24,269 bases of DNA, from assembly GCA_018608925.1 (NCBI GenBank), contig JABAYQ010000084.1, positions 1 to 24,269 of the forward strand, read 5' to 3'. The translations under genes and the position numbers were made by a program. The notes beneath the pieces are model-generated. The model did not search any database, was not told where the DNA came from, and was given only the letters and a program-made list of their open reading frames with translations. Every line of letters begins with the position of its first letter. Within the stretch, counting starts at the first letter, position 1. The DNA is from Cryomorphaceae bacterium. GTDB lineage: Bacteria; Bacteroidota; Bacteroidia; Flavobacteriales; UBA7312. Of this stretch, positions 8,132 to 15,629 are shown one piece after another.

Positions 8132-8932
8132 ATGCCAGAAGGTCCTGAGGTAAAAATTATGTCCGACTATGTTAATGAAGTGTTAGAAGGCCATACCATC
8201 ACTAATATAGAGTGCATTTCTCAGCCCTATCTTGTTAAATACGGCTCTTTGGTTGACTCCATTCAGTCTTATTTGCCTTTTGTTTTTCAAGACTCTTTTT
8301 GCGTTGGTAAGGCTAGTTATATCTTTCTAGATAAGGATACTATTTTCAGTTACCATTTAGGAATGACTGGTTTTTGGTCTACTCAAAAGAAAAGCCATGC
8401 ACATTTAATGTTCAAGACAAGTACTGGACTTTTTTTTTACTTTCATGACACCAGGCGTTTTGGAAATATTAAGCTTTTGTCTAGGCCAAAAGTATTCTTC
8501 AACGATTTTTATAATGGAGATTTCTTAAATTATGATTTTGACATAGATTCTTACGCTCTTTATTTATATAACACCATCAACACTTCTAAAGAAGTGTGTA
8601 AGGTTTTACTTGATCAGCGCTATTTTGCTGGAGTTGGTAATTACTTAAAGTCGGAGATATTGTTTTCTTGCAATCTACATCCTCATAAATTATGGAGTAC
8701 CCTATCTTTTGACCAAATTCTGACCCTATGTAAAGTTAGTAAAGTCATGCTTTTTAAATCCTATAAAGGTGGAGGTGCTCAGCTTAAGGACTTCAAAAAC
8801 CCAAGTATGGCGCCAGACTTAAGTTTATTGATTTATGGTAAGAGTCACACCGACAATAATTTGCCTGTAACAAGTGAAATAACTAAGGACAATAGAAGAA
8901 CCTTTTGGTGTTCAGCCTCTCAAACACTGTAA
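8132..8932 (+). CDS. Fpg/Nei family DNA glycosylase with a zincless C-terminal finger
   Basis: A 266-residue bifunctional-type base-excision glycosylase for oxidised bases. The start MPEGPEVK gives the Pro2 nucleophile and Glu3 of the family once Met is removed. A conserved beta-strand lysine is present in VGKASYIFLD, followed by SYHLGMTGFW. The helix-two-turn-helix is recognisable as LLDQRYFAGVGNYLKSEILF at about residues 162-181. At the C-terminus the usual four-Cys zinc finger is missing: the region after LLIYGK has no Cys pair, and the last finger strand reads RRTFWCSASQ instead of RTTxFCPxCQ, keeping the DNA-binding Arg. This resembles the zincless finger of NEIL1-like and some viral and bacterial Nei proteins. 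Whether it acts on 8-oxoG or oxidised pyrimidines cannot be decided from sequence. Translation starts right after the msrA stop. Confidence 0.87.
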   Translation: MPEGPEVKIMSDYVNEVLEGHTITNIECISQPYLVKYGSLVDSIQSYLPFVFQDSFCVGKASYIFLDKDTIFSYHLGMTGFWSTQKKSHAHLMFKTSTGLFFYFHDTRRFGNIKLLSRPKVFFNDFYNGDFLNYDFDIDSYALYLYNTINTSKEVCKVLLDQRYFAGVGNYLKSEILFSCNLHPHKLWSTLSFDQILTLCKVSKVMLFKSYKGGGAQLKDFKNPSMAPDLSLLIYGKSHTDNNLPVTSEITKDNRRTFWCSASQTL

Positions 8933-9031
8933 ACAGCTGATTTTCAGCCTTTTACGGCTAAGCGACTAGGGTTTCTTTGTCGACAAATCTCATTTCTTTA
9001 ATACATCACGTCCAAAACAGTCGTTATGCTC
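8933..9031. other. Convergent intergenic gap with weak hairpin and a 12-bp palindrome
   Basis: This 99-bp gap separates two converging genes. It holds a short hairpin (GCTGA at 8936-8940 with TCAGC at 8944-8948, then CTTTT), which could be a weak terminator for the msrA-glycosylase transcript, and a perfect 12-bp palindrome TTTGTCGACAAA at 8976-8987 of unknown meaning. No open frame or RNA gene is seen. Confidence 0.3.
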
Positions 9032-9922
9032 TTAGAGCTTCTTAAAATCCTTTTTAGCGACATATATTACGCTTGAGTATTCTTTAGTCTTAAATATTCC
9101 GTTTATGTTTGATAGCATTCCAACACCTATAGCTTTTAAAGTATTTCTTCTTCCTGTTTTTATTTTCTCGCTTAGCATTGAAACATATATTGAGTCAAGC
9201 CACATTGCTTTTGTTTCAATAATTCTAAACCCTGATTTATTTAATGCTTTTGCCATTGTTGTTTTGTCAAAATGTAAAAGATGTCTTGGAACATCGTATG
9301 CTGCCCAGTTTTCTTTGTAATGTTTTGCGTCGTAGCTTTTGTAGTTAGGCACTGCGATTATAATTGTGCCGTCGTCTTTAAGTAGTTTTCTTATTTTTTC
9401 TGTTGTTTCTTTAAGGTTTGGTACGTGTTCTAAGACGTGCCACATCATTATTATATCTTGGCTTTTGTCTTTTAGTTCTGCTTTGTCTACATCCTCGATT
9501 AGATTCAGATTAAGATTTTTCTTTGCATTTATTCTTGCCCTATCGCTTGGTTCTACGCCTGTTGTTGTCCACCCAGCTTTTTTGCAGGCGTCTAATAGTT
9601 CGCCTGTCCCAGACCCTATTTCAAGTAGGTTTCCTCTCTTGTTACCTATTGTTGTTAGTTTCGATCGTATGTTTACAAAGCGCGCTATTTTGTATAGTCT
9701 ATTAAACCAGCCTTTGTTACTGCTTGTATGAGAAATGTATTCATTAGACTCGTAGTATTTTCCAAGATCATCAATTTTTGGTCTAGGGTTTGTAAATAGT
9801 AATTCGCATGCGTTACACTTTACGATTTCAAAAATCTCATTACTAACGGTATTGTCTTTGCATCTTATGAAATCTTGAAATATTGTATTCTCACAGGAAG
9901 GACATTTGATAAGTGTTTCCAT
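9032..9922 (-). CDS. Class I SAM-dependent methyltransferase with N-terminal zinc ribbon (Methyltransf_23 type)
   Basis: A 296-residue methyltransferase of unknown substrate. The N-terminus has two CxxC pairs (Cys7/Cys10 and Cys36/Cys39) typical of a small zinc ribbon that often precedes this family. The Rossmann-fold SAM site is LLEIGSGTGELLDACKKAG at about residues 97-115, with the acidic ribose-binding region GVEPSD after it and MMWHVLEHVPNL as motif III/IV. Similar proteins methylate small molecules, glycans or lipids of the envelope; none of these can be chosen from the sequence. It is the last gene of the DUF4175-ybeY-mnmG cluster, separated from mnmG by 92 bp. That gap contains two parS-like palindromes, one only 12 bp ahead of this start codon, so ParB binding could affect its expression. 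Start ATG at 9922 gives the complete ribbon. Confidence 0.85.
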   Translation of the reverse strand: METLIKCPSCENTIFQDFIRCKDNTVSNEIFEIVKCNACELLFTNPRPKIDDLGKYYESNEYISHTSSNKGWFNRLYKIARFVNIRSKLTTIGNKRGNLLEIGSGTGELLDACKKAGWTTTGVEPSDRARINAKKNLNLNLIEDVDKAELKDKSQDIIMMWHVLEHVPNLKETTEKIRKLLKDDGTIIIAVPNYKSYDAKHYKENWAAYDVPRHLLHFDKTTMAKALNKSGFRIIETKAMWLDSIYVSMLSEKIKTGRRNTLKAIGVGMLSNINGIFKTKEYSSVIYVAKKDFKKL

Positions 9923-9934
9923 TTGTTTGTTATT

Positions 9935-9950
9935 TGTTTCACGTGGAACA
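9935..9950. promoter_or_regulatory. parS: parS-like ParB-binding centromere site, copy 1
   Basis: TGTTTCACGTGGAACA differs by one base from the widespread chromosomal parS consensus TGTTTCACGTGAAACA. It lies 12 bp upstream of the methyltransferase start. Together with the second copy 64 bp away (centre to centre) it forms a tandem pair in the only non-coding part of this operon. No parA or parB gene is in the window, so the site assignment rests on sequence match and duplication. Confidence 0.8.
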
Positions 9951-9998
9951 TAGTTCGGCGTGAAGGTTATTTATGTTTTGTAAAATCAAAAAATTTGA

Positions 9999-10014
9999 TG
10001 TTCCACGTGGAACT
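9999..10014. promoter_or_regulatory. parS: parS-like ParB-binding centromere site, copy 2
   Basis: TGTTCCACGTGGAACT contains a perfect 14-bp palindrome (10000-10013) and differs from the parS consensus at two internal positions and the last base, keeping the CACGTG core and the GTT/AAC arms. It directly abuts the mnmG stop codon at 10015-10017. The hairpin it could form lacks a following U run in the direction of mnmG transcription, so it is not a convincing terminator. Confidence 0.78.
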
Positions 10015-11877
10015 TTATCTTCCCATAAACACTAAAAGCACATTAATGTCTGATGGAGAAACCCCGCTGATTCTGGTTGCTTGACCGATTGTGGTGGGCT
10101 GTATGGTGCTAAGTTTTTCTCTAGATTCTAAAGAAATGGCCGCTACTTTTTTGTAGTCGAATGAGCTTGGAATTCTTATGTTTTCTAGTTTGCTGACTTT
10201 TTTAACTGTTTCGTTCTCTCTTTGAATGTAGCCGTTGTATTTTATTTGTATTTCAGCTTGTTCAAGTCCTTCTTTAGAGATTTTTTTGTAAAGGGTTTTT
10301 ATGCTCTTTATTTCTTTTAAGTCCTCTATCTTGATTTGAGGTCTGCTTAAGATTTTGCCAGCTCTAGTTTTTTGTTTGACTTCTGCGCTGTCATTGTTTT
10401 GCAAAATGGGGTTAATTTCTTGTGGCTCAAGATTTGTTTTTTCAAAGAAAGAGATTGCTTCTTTTGTGTTCTTTAGCTTATTGTCCAGCTTCTTCATTCG
10501 TTCGCTGCCTACCAAACCTATTTTTCGACCAATTTCTGTTAGTCTTAAGTCTGCATTATCTTGTCTTAATAATATCCTGTATTCTGCTCTTGAAGTAAAC
10601 ATTCTGTATGGCTCGTCCGTTCCTTTTGTAACTAGGTCGTCTATTAAAACTCCTATATAAGCTTCCGATCGTTTAAGGATAAAGGCCTCTTCATTGTTGC
10701 AGAGTCTGTGTGCGTTTATTCCAGCCATAAGACCCTGACAAGCTGCTTCTTCGTATCCTGTCGTTCCGTTAATTTGGCCAGCAAAAAATAAATTATCGAC
10801 TAGTTTAGTTTCAAGACTCAATTTCAGTTGAGTCGGGGGAAAGTAATCGTATTCTATAGCGTAGCCTGGTCTAAATATTTTCGCATTTTCAAAGCCAGGT
10901 ATTAGTTTAATAGCTTCGTGCTGTACGTTTTCTGGAAGCGATGTAGAGAATCCGTTAATATACATTTCAACAGTATTCCAACCTTCAGGCTCAACAAAAA
11001 TTTGATGCCTGTCTCTTTCTGAAAATCGTTCAATCTTGTCCTCAATTGAAGGGCAGTATCTTGGACCTAACCCTTGTATTCTTCCAGAAAACATTGGAGA
11101 TTTTTCAAATCCAGTTTTTAATATGTCGTGTACGTCTTGATTTGTATATGTTATGTGACAGCTTCTTTGGTTTTCTAATTTTGGAGTGTCCGTAAATGAG
11201 AATTTGCCCGGATTTTCATCGCCAGGTTGTTCTTCCATCTTTGCGAAGTCTAAAGATCTTCCGTCTACTCTTGGAGGAGTGCCGGTTTTCATTCTTCCGC
11301 TTTCGAAACCAATTCTTTCCAATGTTTCGGTTAGTCCAGTTGCAGCCCTTTCTCCACTTCTTCCTCCACCAAATTGCTTTTCTCCAATATGTATAAGTCC
11401 GTTAAGGAACGTCCCGTTTGTAAGAATGACTGTTTTGCTTTCAATTTCGATACCCATTGACGTAATAACGCCACATACTTTATTGTTTTTAACGATGAGA
11501 TCAGAAACCATGTCTTGCCAAAAGTCTACGTTGGGTGTTTTTTCTAACATTAGTCTCCATTCTTCCGCAAATCGCATTCTATCACTTTGAGCTCTCGGAC
11601 TCCACATTGCTGGACCTTTAGACCTATTAAGCATTCTGAACTGAATCATTGTTTTATCGGTAATGATTCCAGAATATCCGCCTAAGGCATCAATTTCTCT
11701 TACAATCTGTCCTTTAGCAACCCCACCCATAGCCGGATTGCACGACATTTGTGCTATGGTTTGCATATTCATTGTTACCAATAAAACTTTAGAACCAAGG
11801 TTTGCTGCAGCCGCCGCCGCTTCACAACCAGCATGCCCTCCTCCAACTACTATAACGTCGTATTTTTCTTTAAACAT
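10015..11877 (-). CDS. mnmG: tRNA uridine-5-carboxymethylaminomethyl(34) synthesis enzyme MnmG (GidA)
   Basis: A 620-residue FAD enzyme that, with the GTPase MnmE, installs the (carboxymethyl)aminomethyl group at wobble U34 of tRNAs reading two-codon boxes, using methylene-tetrahydrofolate. The N-terminal dinucleotide fold is VIVVGGGHAGCEAA at residues 8-21. The conserved Cys46 sits in SCNPAMGGVAKGQI and the second functional Cys in GPRYCPSIEDKIERFSERD. FAD-family signatures FFAGQINGTTGYEEAACQG and TSRAEYRILLRQDNADLRLT follow, and a helical C-terminal MnmE-binding domain completes the usual length. The gene is 21 bp downstream of ybeY in a minus-strand cluster. In many bacteria mnmG is near oriC, which fits the parS pair at its 3' end, but the position of this locus relative to the origin is not visible here. 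Confidence 0.97.
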   Translation of the reverse strand: MFKEKYDVIVVGGGHAGCEAAAAAANLGSKVLLVTMNMQTIAQMSCNPAMGGVAKGQIVREIDALGGYSGIITDKTMIQFRMLNRSKGPAMWSPRAQSDRMRFAEEWRLMLEKTPNVDFWQDMVSDLIVKNNKVCGVITSMGIEIESKTVILTNGTFLNGLIHIGEKQFGGGRSGERAATGLTETLERIGFESGRMKTGTPPRVDGRSLDFAKMEEQPGDENPGKFSFTDTPKLENQRSCHITYTNQDVHDILKTGFEKSPMFSGRIQGLGPRYCPSIEDKIERFSERDRHQIFVEPEGWNTVEMYINGFSTSLPENVQHEAIKLIPGFENAKIFRPGYAIEYDYFPPTQLKLSLETKLVDNLFFAGQINGTTGYEEAACQGLMAGINAHRLCNNEEAFILKRSEAYIGVLIDDLVTKGTDEPYRMFTSRAEYRILLRQDNADLRLTEIGRKIGLVGSERMKKLDNKLKNTKEAISFFEKTNLEPQEINPILQNNDSAEVKQKTRAGKILSRPQIKIEDLKEIKSIKTLYKKISKEGLEQAEIQIKYNGYIQRENETVKKVSKLENIRIPSSFDYKKVAAISLESREKLSTIQPTTIGQATRISGVSPSDINVLLVFMGR

Positions 11878-11898
11878 AAAATATTGATAATCAGTATG

Positions 11899-12321
11899 TT
11901 AGCTTATTTTTGAAAGATAATAATCCTCTTTATTTCTCATTGTAACTTGATCTTCTTCTACTTTGTCTTTGTAACCCATTAGGTGCAAGTGACCATGAAT
12001 AATAACCCTATTTAATTCTTGTTCAAATGTAACGTTAAAATCATTGCTATTGTCTAGCACTCTTTCTACGCTTATAAAAATATCTCCACTTATAGTGTTT
12101 AACTCCGAGTAGTCGAATGTGATAATGTCTGTAAGTGTGTCGTGATTTAAATATGTATTGTTTTTTTCTAAAAGACTTTTGTCGTCACAAAAAATAATAT
12201 TTATCTCTCCCAATTCTTTTCCTTCCTCAATAATTGAGGATATTATCCAGTCTCTTTTTTTGTCTTCTTTGTCTAAAATGAAATCCGTTAGACTATGAAA
12301 ATGTATACTATTGTCTATCAT
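11899..12321 (-). CDS. ybeY: rRNA maturation endoribonuclease YbeY
   Basis: A 140-residue YbeY, a single-strand-specific metal-dependent RNase involved in 16S rRNA 3'-end maturation and ribosome quality control. The middle part has NTYLNHDTLTDIITFDYSE, the family's conserved block, and the metal motif appears as VIIHGHLHLMGYKDK near residue 115. The canonical form is HGxLHLxGYDH with three His ligands; here the first two are kept and the third position is Asp in the sequence YKDK. I recall this K-D-K form from other Bacteroidota YbeY proteins, so it is probably a lineage variant rather than a defect. The start overlaps the 3' end of the DUF4175 gene by 14 bp, so translation is probably coupled; mnmG follows. 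Confidence 0.92.
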   Translation of the reverse strand: MIDNSIHFHSLTDFILDKEDKKRDWIISSIIEEGKELGEINIIFCDDKSLLEKNNTYLNHDTLTDIITFDYSELNTISGDIFISVERVLDNSNDFNVTFEQELNRVIIHGHLHLMGYKDKVEEDQVTMRNKEDYYLSKIS

Positions 12322-15300
12322 TTTTAAAGTACTGATTTACTTTGTTTTTATAAAATGGAGTGAAAGAAGGTGGTATTGTTCGTATCAACTCCTCTTGATT
12401 TTTCTTCTCTTTTAAATAATCTTGATAAGGATTAACCAATTTTTTGGAAAGATTCTCTAGCCATTCGTTAGACTCTCTTTTCTTTTCCTTGTCTTTTTCT
12501 AACTGTGCTTTTTCGGCCTCTAGCAATCGGTTAATTATTTGCTCTTGTCTAAGTAAAGTAGATTGAGTTATATTATTATTGATAATATCGTTTTGTGTTT
12601 TCTCCATTTCTTCCAGCATTTTATCAATATTGTTTTTGCTGTTTTGGTCTCCACTTAGCTCATTTCTAATTTCATTCATCCTGTTTCTAATCTGCTCTTG
12701 TTGAGCAGCCATTTTAGCAATCTCTTTGCTTTGCTTTCCTCCTTTTTTAGTTTTGCCTTGCTTCCCTTTGCTTCCTTTAAGCATGCCTTTCATTTGCTCT
12801 TTTAATGCTTTTTGCATTTTTTTCATCTTCTTCATTGACTCTCCTCCCAAGCTCTTAGGTTTGTTACACATTTTATTGCTTGGGTTAGGGTTTTTTTTCG
12901 TCATTTGCTTTTGCATTTGCTCCAGTACTTCTGACAATAGCAAGGCTAAATTATTTGCAGACATCATAGCAAATTGTTGCTTTTCTGAGGCTTCGTTGGT
13001 TTTTCTTTCTTCCATAAACGACAATGCTTTTTCCATATTAGCATTCATGTCGTTTATCTCACTATTTATAATAGATTGTATTTGAGGCTGTCTTTTGCTA
13101 AGTGCAAATAGGCTGTCTTCAATAATCTGTGAGTCGTCCATTAACTTGCTTTGATCTCTCATATATTGAGTGTAAATCGGACTGTTAAACTTAACGTCAT
13201 AAAGGTTATTCATTAAGCTTTCTTGATCGAAAGAAAGGCTTATTAAGTTTTCTAGAATTTGACGTAAAGTTTCCATGTCTTCAGCAACAGTTTCAGCTTC
13301 CTCTTGGGCTAACGAATCTTGAATTGATTGGCTCATTTCTTTCATTTGATCAGCAGCATCTTCTTGTGATTTGGATGCTTGTTTTTTTAAGTTCTTGTTT
13401 AGCTTGTCAAGACTTTCTTTCATTTCTTGGCCTATATTTTCTTCTTGTTTTTTAGTGTCGGGTATGTCTTTTTTATTTTCTAGTTCTTGATTTAGTTTTT
13501 GTGCTTGCTCTAAATCCTTTTGTATTTCTTCAAATTCTTTTTGTATTTCTTCTTGCTCTTTTTTGAGTTGATCAGAATCTTGGTTTTTGTCTAAAGTTTT
13601 CTTTGCTAATTCGTCTTGTTTTTTTGCTAATTTTTCTAGTTTGTCAGCATTCTTTTCAAGCTTTTGTTCCAGCTCCATTTGTTTAAATAACTCTAGTGTT
13701 CTGTCGAGCTCCTTCTCCACATCTTCGTCGTCTTGCTGCATTTCATCGATTAAGTTCTTCAACTCTTCTTTATCGATGTCTTCCATCTTTTCATTTAACT
13801 CGTTCATCATGTCTTTCATTTCTTGATCCATGATGTTTTCAAACAGTTCTTGAATTTGCTTTTGCTTGTTTAATAAGTCTTGGTTTTTATTATTTATTCG
13901 ATCGTCTTTTTCTTGAGATTGAGCTTGTTGTTGTTCTATTTGCTGAATTTGATTTTTAAGTTCTTCTTGTTTTTTTACTATTTCTTTAGCCTTGTTTTTT
14001 TGTTCCCAGCTAAGCTCTTTTTCTTTGAGAAGTTGTTTTTTTAGCTCTTCTAGCTCTGCTTGAATTTCTGCAGCAAGCTTTTGAGTCTGCTCCATCTTTT
14101 GTTTTAGACTCTCGTTTTCAGAGTTTATTTCTTGCTCTAACTCATCTTTAGTCGGAGCTAGATATTGTTTCTTGCTTGACCTGCTAGACTTATTACCATT
14201 TATTTGGTCGTTGTCCCAAACTTCAAAATAATATTCTAAACCTTGGCCTGGTTTTATCCCTAAGGAATCAAAGTCTATTATGTGTGAAAATAATTGAGAA
14301 GTTTTCTTTCTATTTATACTTAATGGTATTGGCGTCCATTGGCTTTTTGCGTCGAAAGAGCGGAAATTAAAAGTGAGTTTTTGTAATCCGTAATCGTCGT
14401 CTATTTGGCCTCTCACAAATCGAATATTATTATTTGTGCTATCTATATATTCTTCTATTTGTATGCTAGGGTATTTATCTTTTATAACATTCAGACGATA
14501 TATTAAGCTGTCACCATTAGTAAAGCTATTTTCTGCTATAATAATATAGTCTTGCGATTGCCTTACTCTTTTACTAAACAAAAAAGTATTCTTTTCTTTT
14601 TTCTCAGCTTTAATTTTAGCTTCTTTTTCGAAGCCCATAAATAATTTACTAGCATTTTCGGTAACGACTTCCCATTTGATAACACTCCCTTCAGGAACGA
14701 ATAAATTCCCTTTGTTTTGAAATGATTCGGACTTTTTATTTAAGTAATTTGGATAATCTATACTAGTGTTTATTTTTGAAATAATTGGCTTAGGCAATAC
14801 TTCAATAGAATAAGTGCCAGAATAAAAATTGCTGGCTTTAAACCTAAAGTTAACAGACGTTTGAAGATTTTTTAGCTCGAATTTAAAGCTGCCTATTTTT
14901 TTTGAACTCATAAAATAGGAGTTACTATTGTATTCAATTTCTACTTCACTAGCTATTTCGTCTCCAATTAATTTAAGGTCTATTTTAAAGTTTTCTCCTT
15001 CAACAGCTGATAGATTTGTGTTTTGAATTTCAAATGAGAAAGGAGCTTGCTCTATAAACTCTTTATTGTATGAAATGATTCTCTCGGAACCGCCTACTAT
15101 AACATCTTTATTTCCACTAATAATTAAGCATATAATAATTATAATTGGTAATGCTGCGTACTTTATATACTTTAGGTTTTGACGATAATCTACTGCATTA
15201 GCAAAGCGCAATGACTTAAGTTCGTTTGATTTCTGCTCAATGCTTGCTTCAATTAATTCGTTCTCACTTTGGCTTATTTCTTGAAGTTGTAATATGTTAA

Positions 15301-15625
15301 GTAGCTTGTCCTGAACATCAGAGAAGTAAAGTCCAATAATTCGTGCGGCCTCTTTATGGCTAAGTGATTTCCCTATTCTGGATAGGCCTAATAACGGAAT
15401 GACAATCAAGCTATAAAAAACAATTCCATTTATCAATACAAAAAGCCAAAATAGAACAGTTCTCACCGAGCTTTCGAAACGAATAAAGAATTCTAAAAAA
15501 GAAAATAATATAAAGAAAACGGTAAAGCTTGCTATAAAAAAAAGACCCCCTTTTATCAATAAATTTTGATAATATTTACTGATAAACGCCTCTAACTTTT
15601 CAATTAATGAATTTCTCTCTTTCAC
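12308..15625 (-). CDS. DUF4175 family membrane-anchored giant coiled-coil protein
   Basis: A 1105-residue protein of unknown function. Three hydrophobic segments near the N-terminus (about residues 26-48, 55-80 and 155-170) should anchor it in the inner membrane. Residues ~180-490 look like beta-rich extracytoplasmic domains (e.g. ISTSIDYPNYLNKKSE, DDYGLQKLTFNF). Residues ~492-1050 are dominated by Glu, Lys, Gln and Met heptad-like runs, a very long coiled coil, with a Lys/Gly-rich stretch at about 928-975. This architecture matches what I know of DUF4175 in Bacteroidota, which is often beside ybeY. The start is GTG at 15625; no other ATG, GTG or TTG lies upstream of the first membrane segment. 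The -7 promoter element ends only 5 bases upstream of it. First gene of the ybeY-mnmG-methyltransferase cluster. The role is unknown; a link to envelope or cell-shape processes is speculation. Confidence 0.82.
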   Translation of the reverse strand: MKERNSLIEKLEAFISKYYQNLLIKGGLFFIASFTVFFILFSFLEFFIRFESSVRTVLFWLFVLINGIVFYSLIVIPLLGLSRIGKSLSHKEAARIIGLYFSDVQDKLLNILQLQEISQSENELIEASIEQKSNELKSLRFANAVDYRQNLKYIKYAALPIIIIICLIISGNKDVIVGGSERIISYNKEFIEQAPFSFEIQNTNLSAVEGENFKIDLKLIGDEIASEVEIEYNSNSYFMSSKKIGSFKFELKNLQTSVNFRFKASNFYSGTYSIEVLPKPIISKINTSIDYPNYLNKKSESFQNKGNLFVPEGSVIKWEVVTENASKLFMGFEKEAKIKAEKKEKNTFLFSKRVRQSQDYIIIAENSFTNGDSLIYRLNVIKDKYPSIQIEEYIDSTNNNIRFVRGQIDDDYGLQKLTFNFRSFDAKSQWTPIPLSINRKKTSQLFSHIIDFDSLGIKPGQGLEYYFEVWDNDQINGNKSSRSSKKQYLAPTKDELEQEINSENESLKQKMEQTQKLAAEIQAELEELKKQLLKEKELSWEQKNKAKEIVKKQEELKNQIQQIEQQQAQSQEKDDRINNKNQDLLNKQKQIQELFENIMDQEMKDMMNELNEKMEDIDKEELKNLIDEMQQDDEDVEKELDRTLELFKQMELEQKLEKNADKLEKLAKKQDELAKKTLDKNQDSDQLKKEQEEIQKEFEEIQKDLEQAQKLNQELENKKDIPDTKKQEENIGQEMKESLDKLNKNLKKQASKSQEDAADQMKEMSQSIQDSLAQEEAETVAEDMETLRQILENLISLSFDQESLMNNLYDVKFNSPIYTQYMRDQSKLMDDSQIIEDSLFALSKRQPQIQSIINSEINDMNANMEKALSFMEERKTNEASEKQQFAMMSANNLALLLSEVLEQMQKQMTKKNPNPSNKMCNKPKSLGGESMKKMKKMQKALKEQMKGMLKGSKGKQGKTKKGGKQSKEIAKMAAQQEQIRNRMNEIRNELSGDQNSKNNIDKMLEEMEKTQNDIINNNITQSTLLRQEQIINRLLEAEKAQLEKDKEKKRESNEWLENLSKKLVNPYQDYLKEKKNQEELIRTIPPSFTPFYKNKVNQYFKNDRQ

Positions 15626-15629
15626 TATA

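Noticed and set aside
9366..9731. 121-codon open frame on the plus strand opposite the methyltransferase
   Set aside because: Shadow frame of a real gene; no motif, signal or promoter of its own.
9923..10014. Possible mnmG terminator hairpin formed by the CACGTG palindromes
   Set aside because: There is no T run after either palindrome in the direction of mnmG transcription, and the exact parS-type arms and duplication explain them better.
9900..10100. Chromosomal origin (oriC) next to mnmG
   Set aside because: I saw no cluster of DnaA boxes (TTATCCACA-like), no dnaA and no long AT-rich unwinding region; the parS pair only suggests that the origin may be in the wider neighbourhood.
11186..11590. 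134-codon open frame on the plus strand inside mnmG
   Set aside because: It is antisense to a strongly conserved gene, with low-complexity Ser/Pro/Leu composition and no family resemblance.
12890..12900. Homopolymer run in the DUF4175 gene as a possible frameshift or phase-variable tract
   Set aside because: The frame stays open and coherent through it, and such T/A runs are common in this AT-rich sequence.
13587..13826. Ser/Phe/Cys-rich plus-strand frame opposite the DUF4175 coiled coil
   Set aside because: The composition is just the complement of Glu/Lys/Gln-rich codons in the coiled-coil gene.
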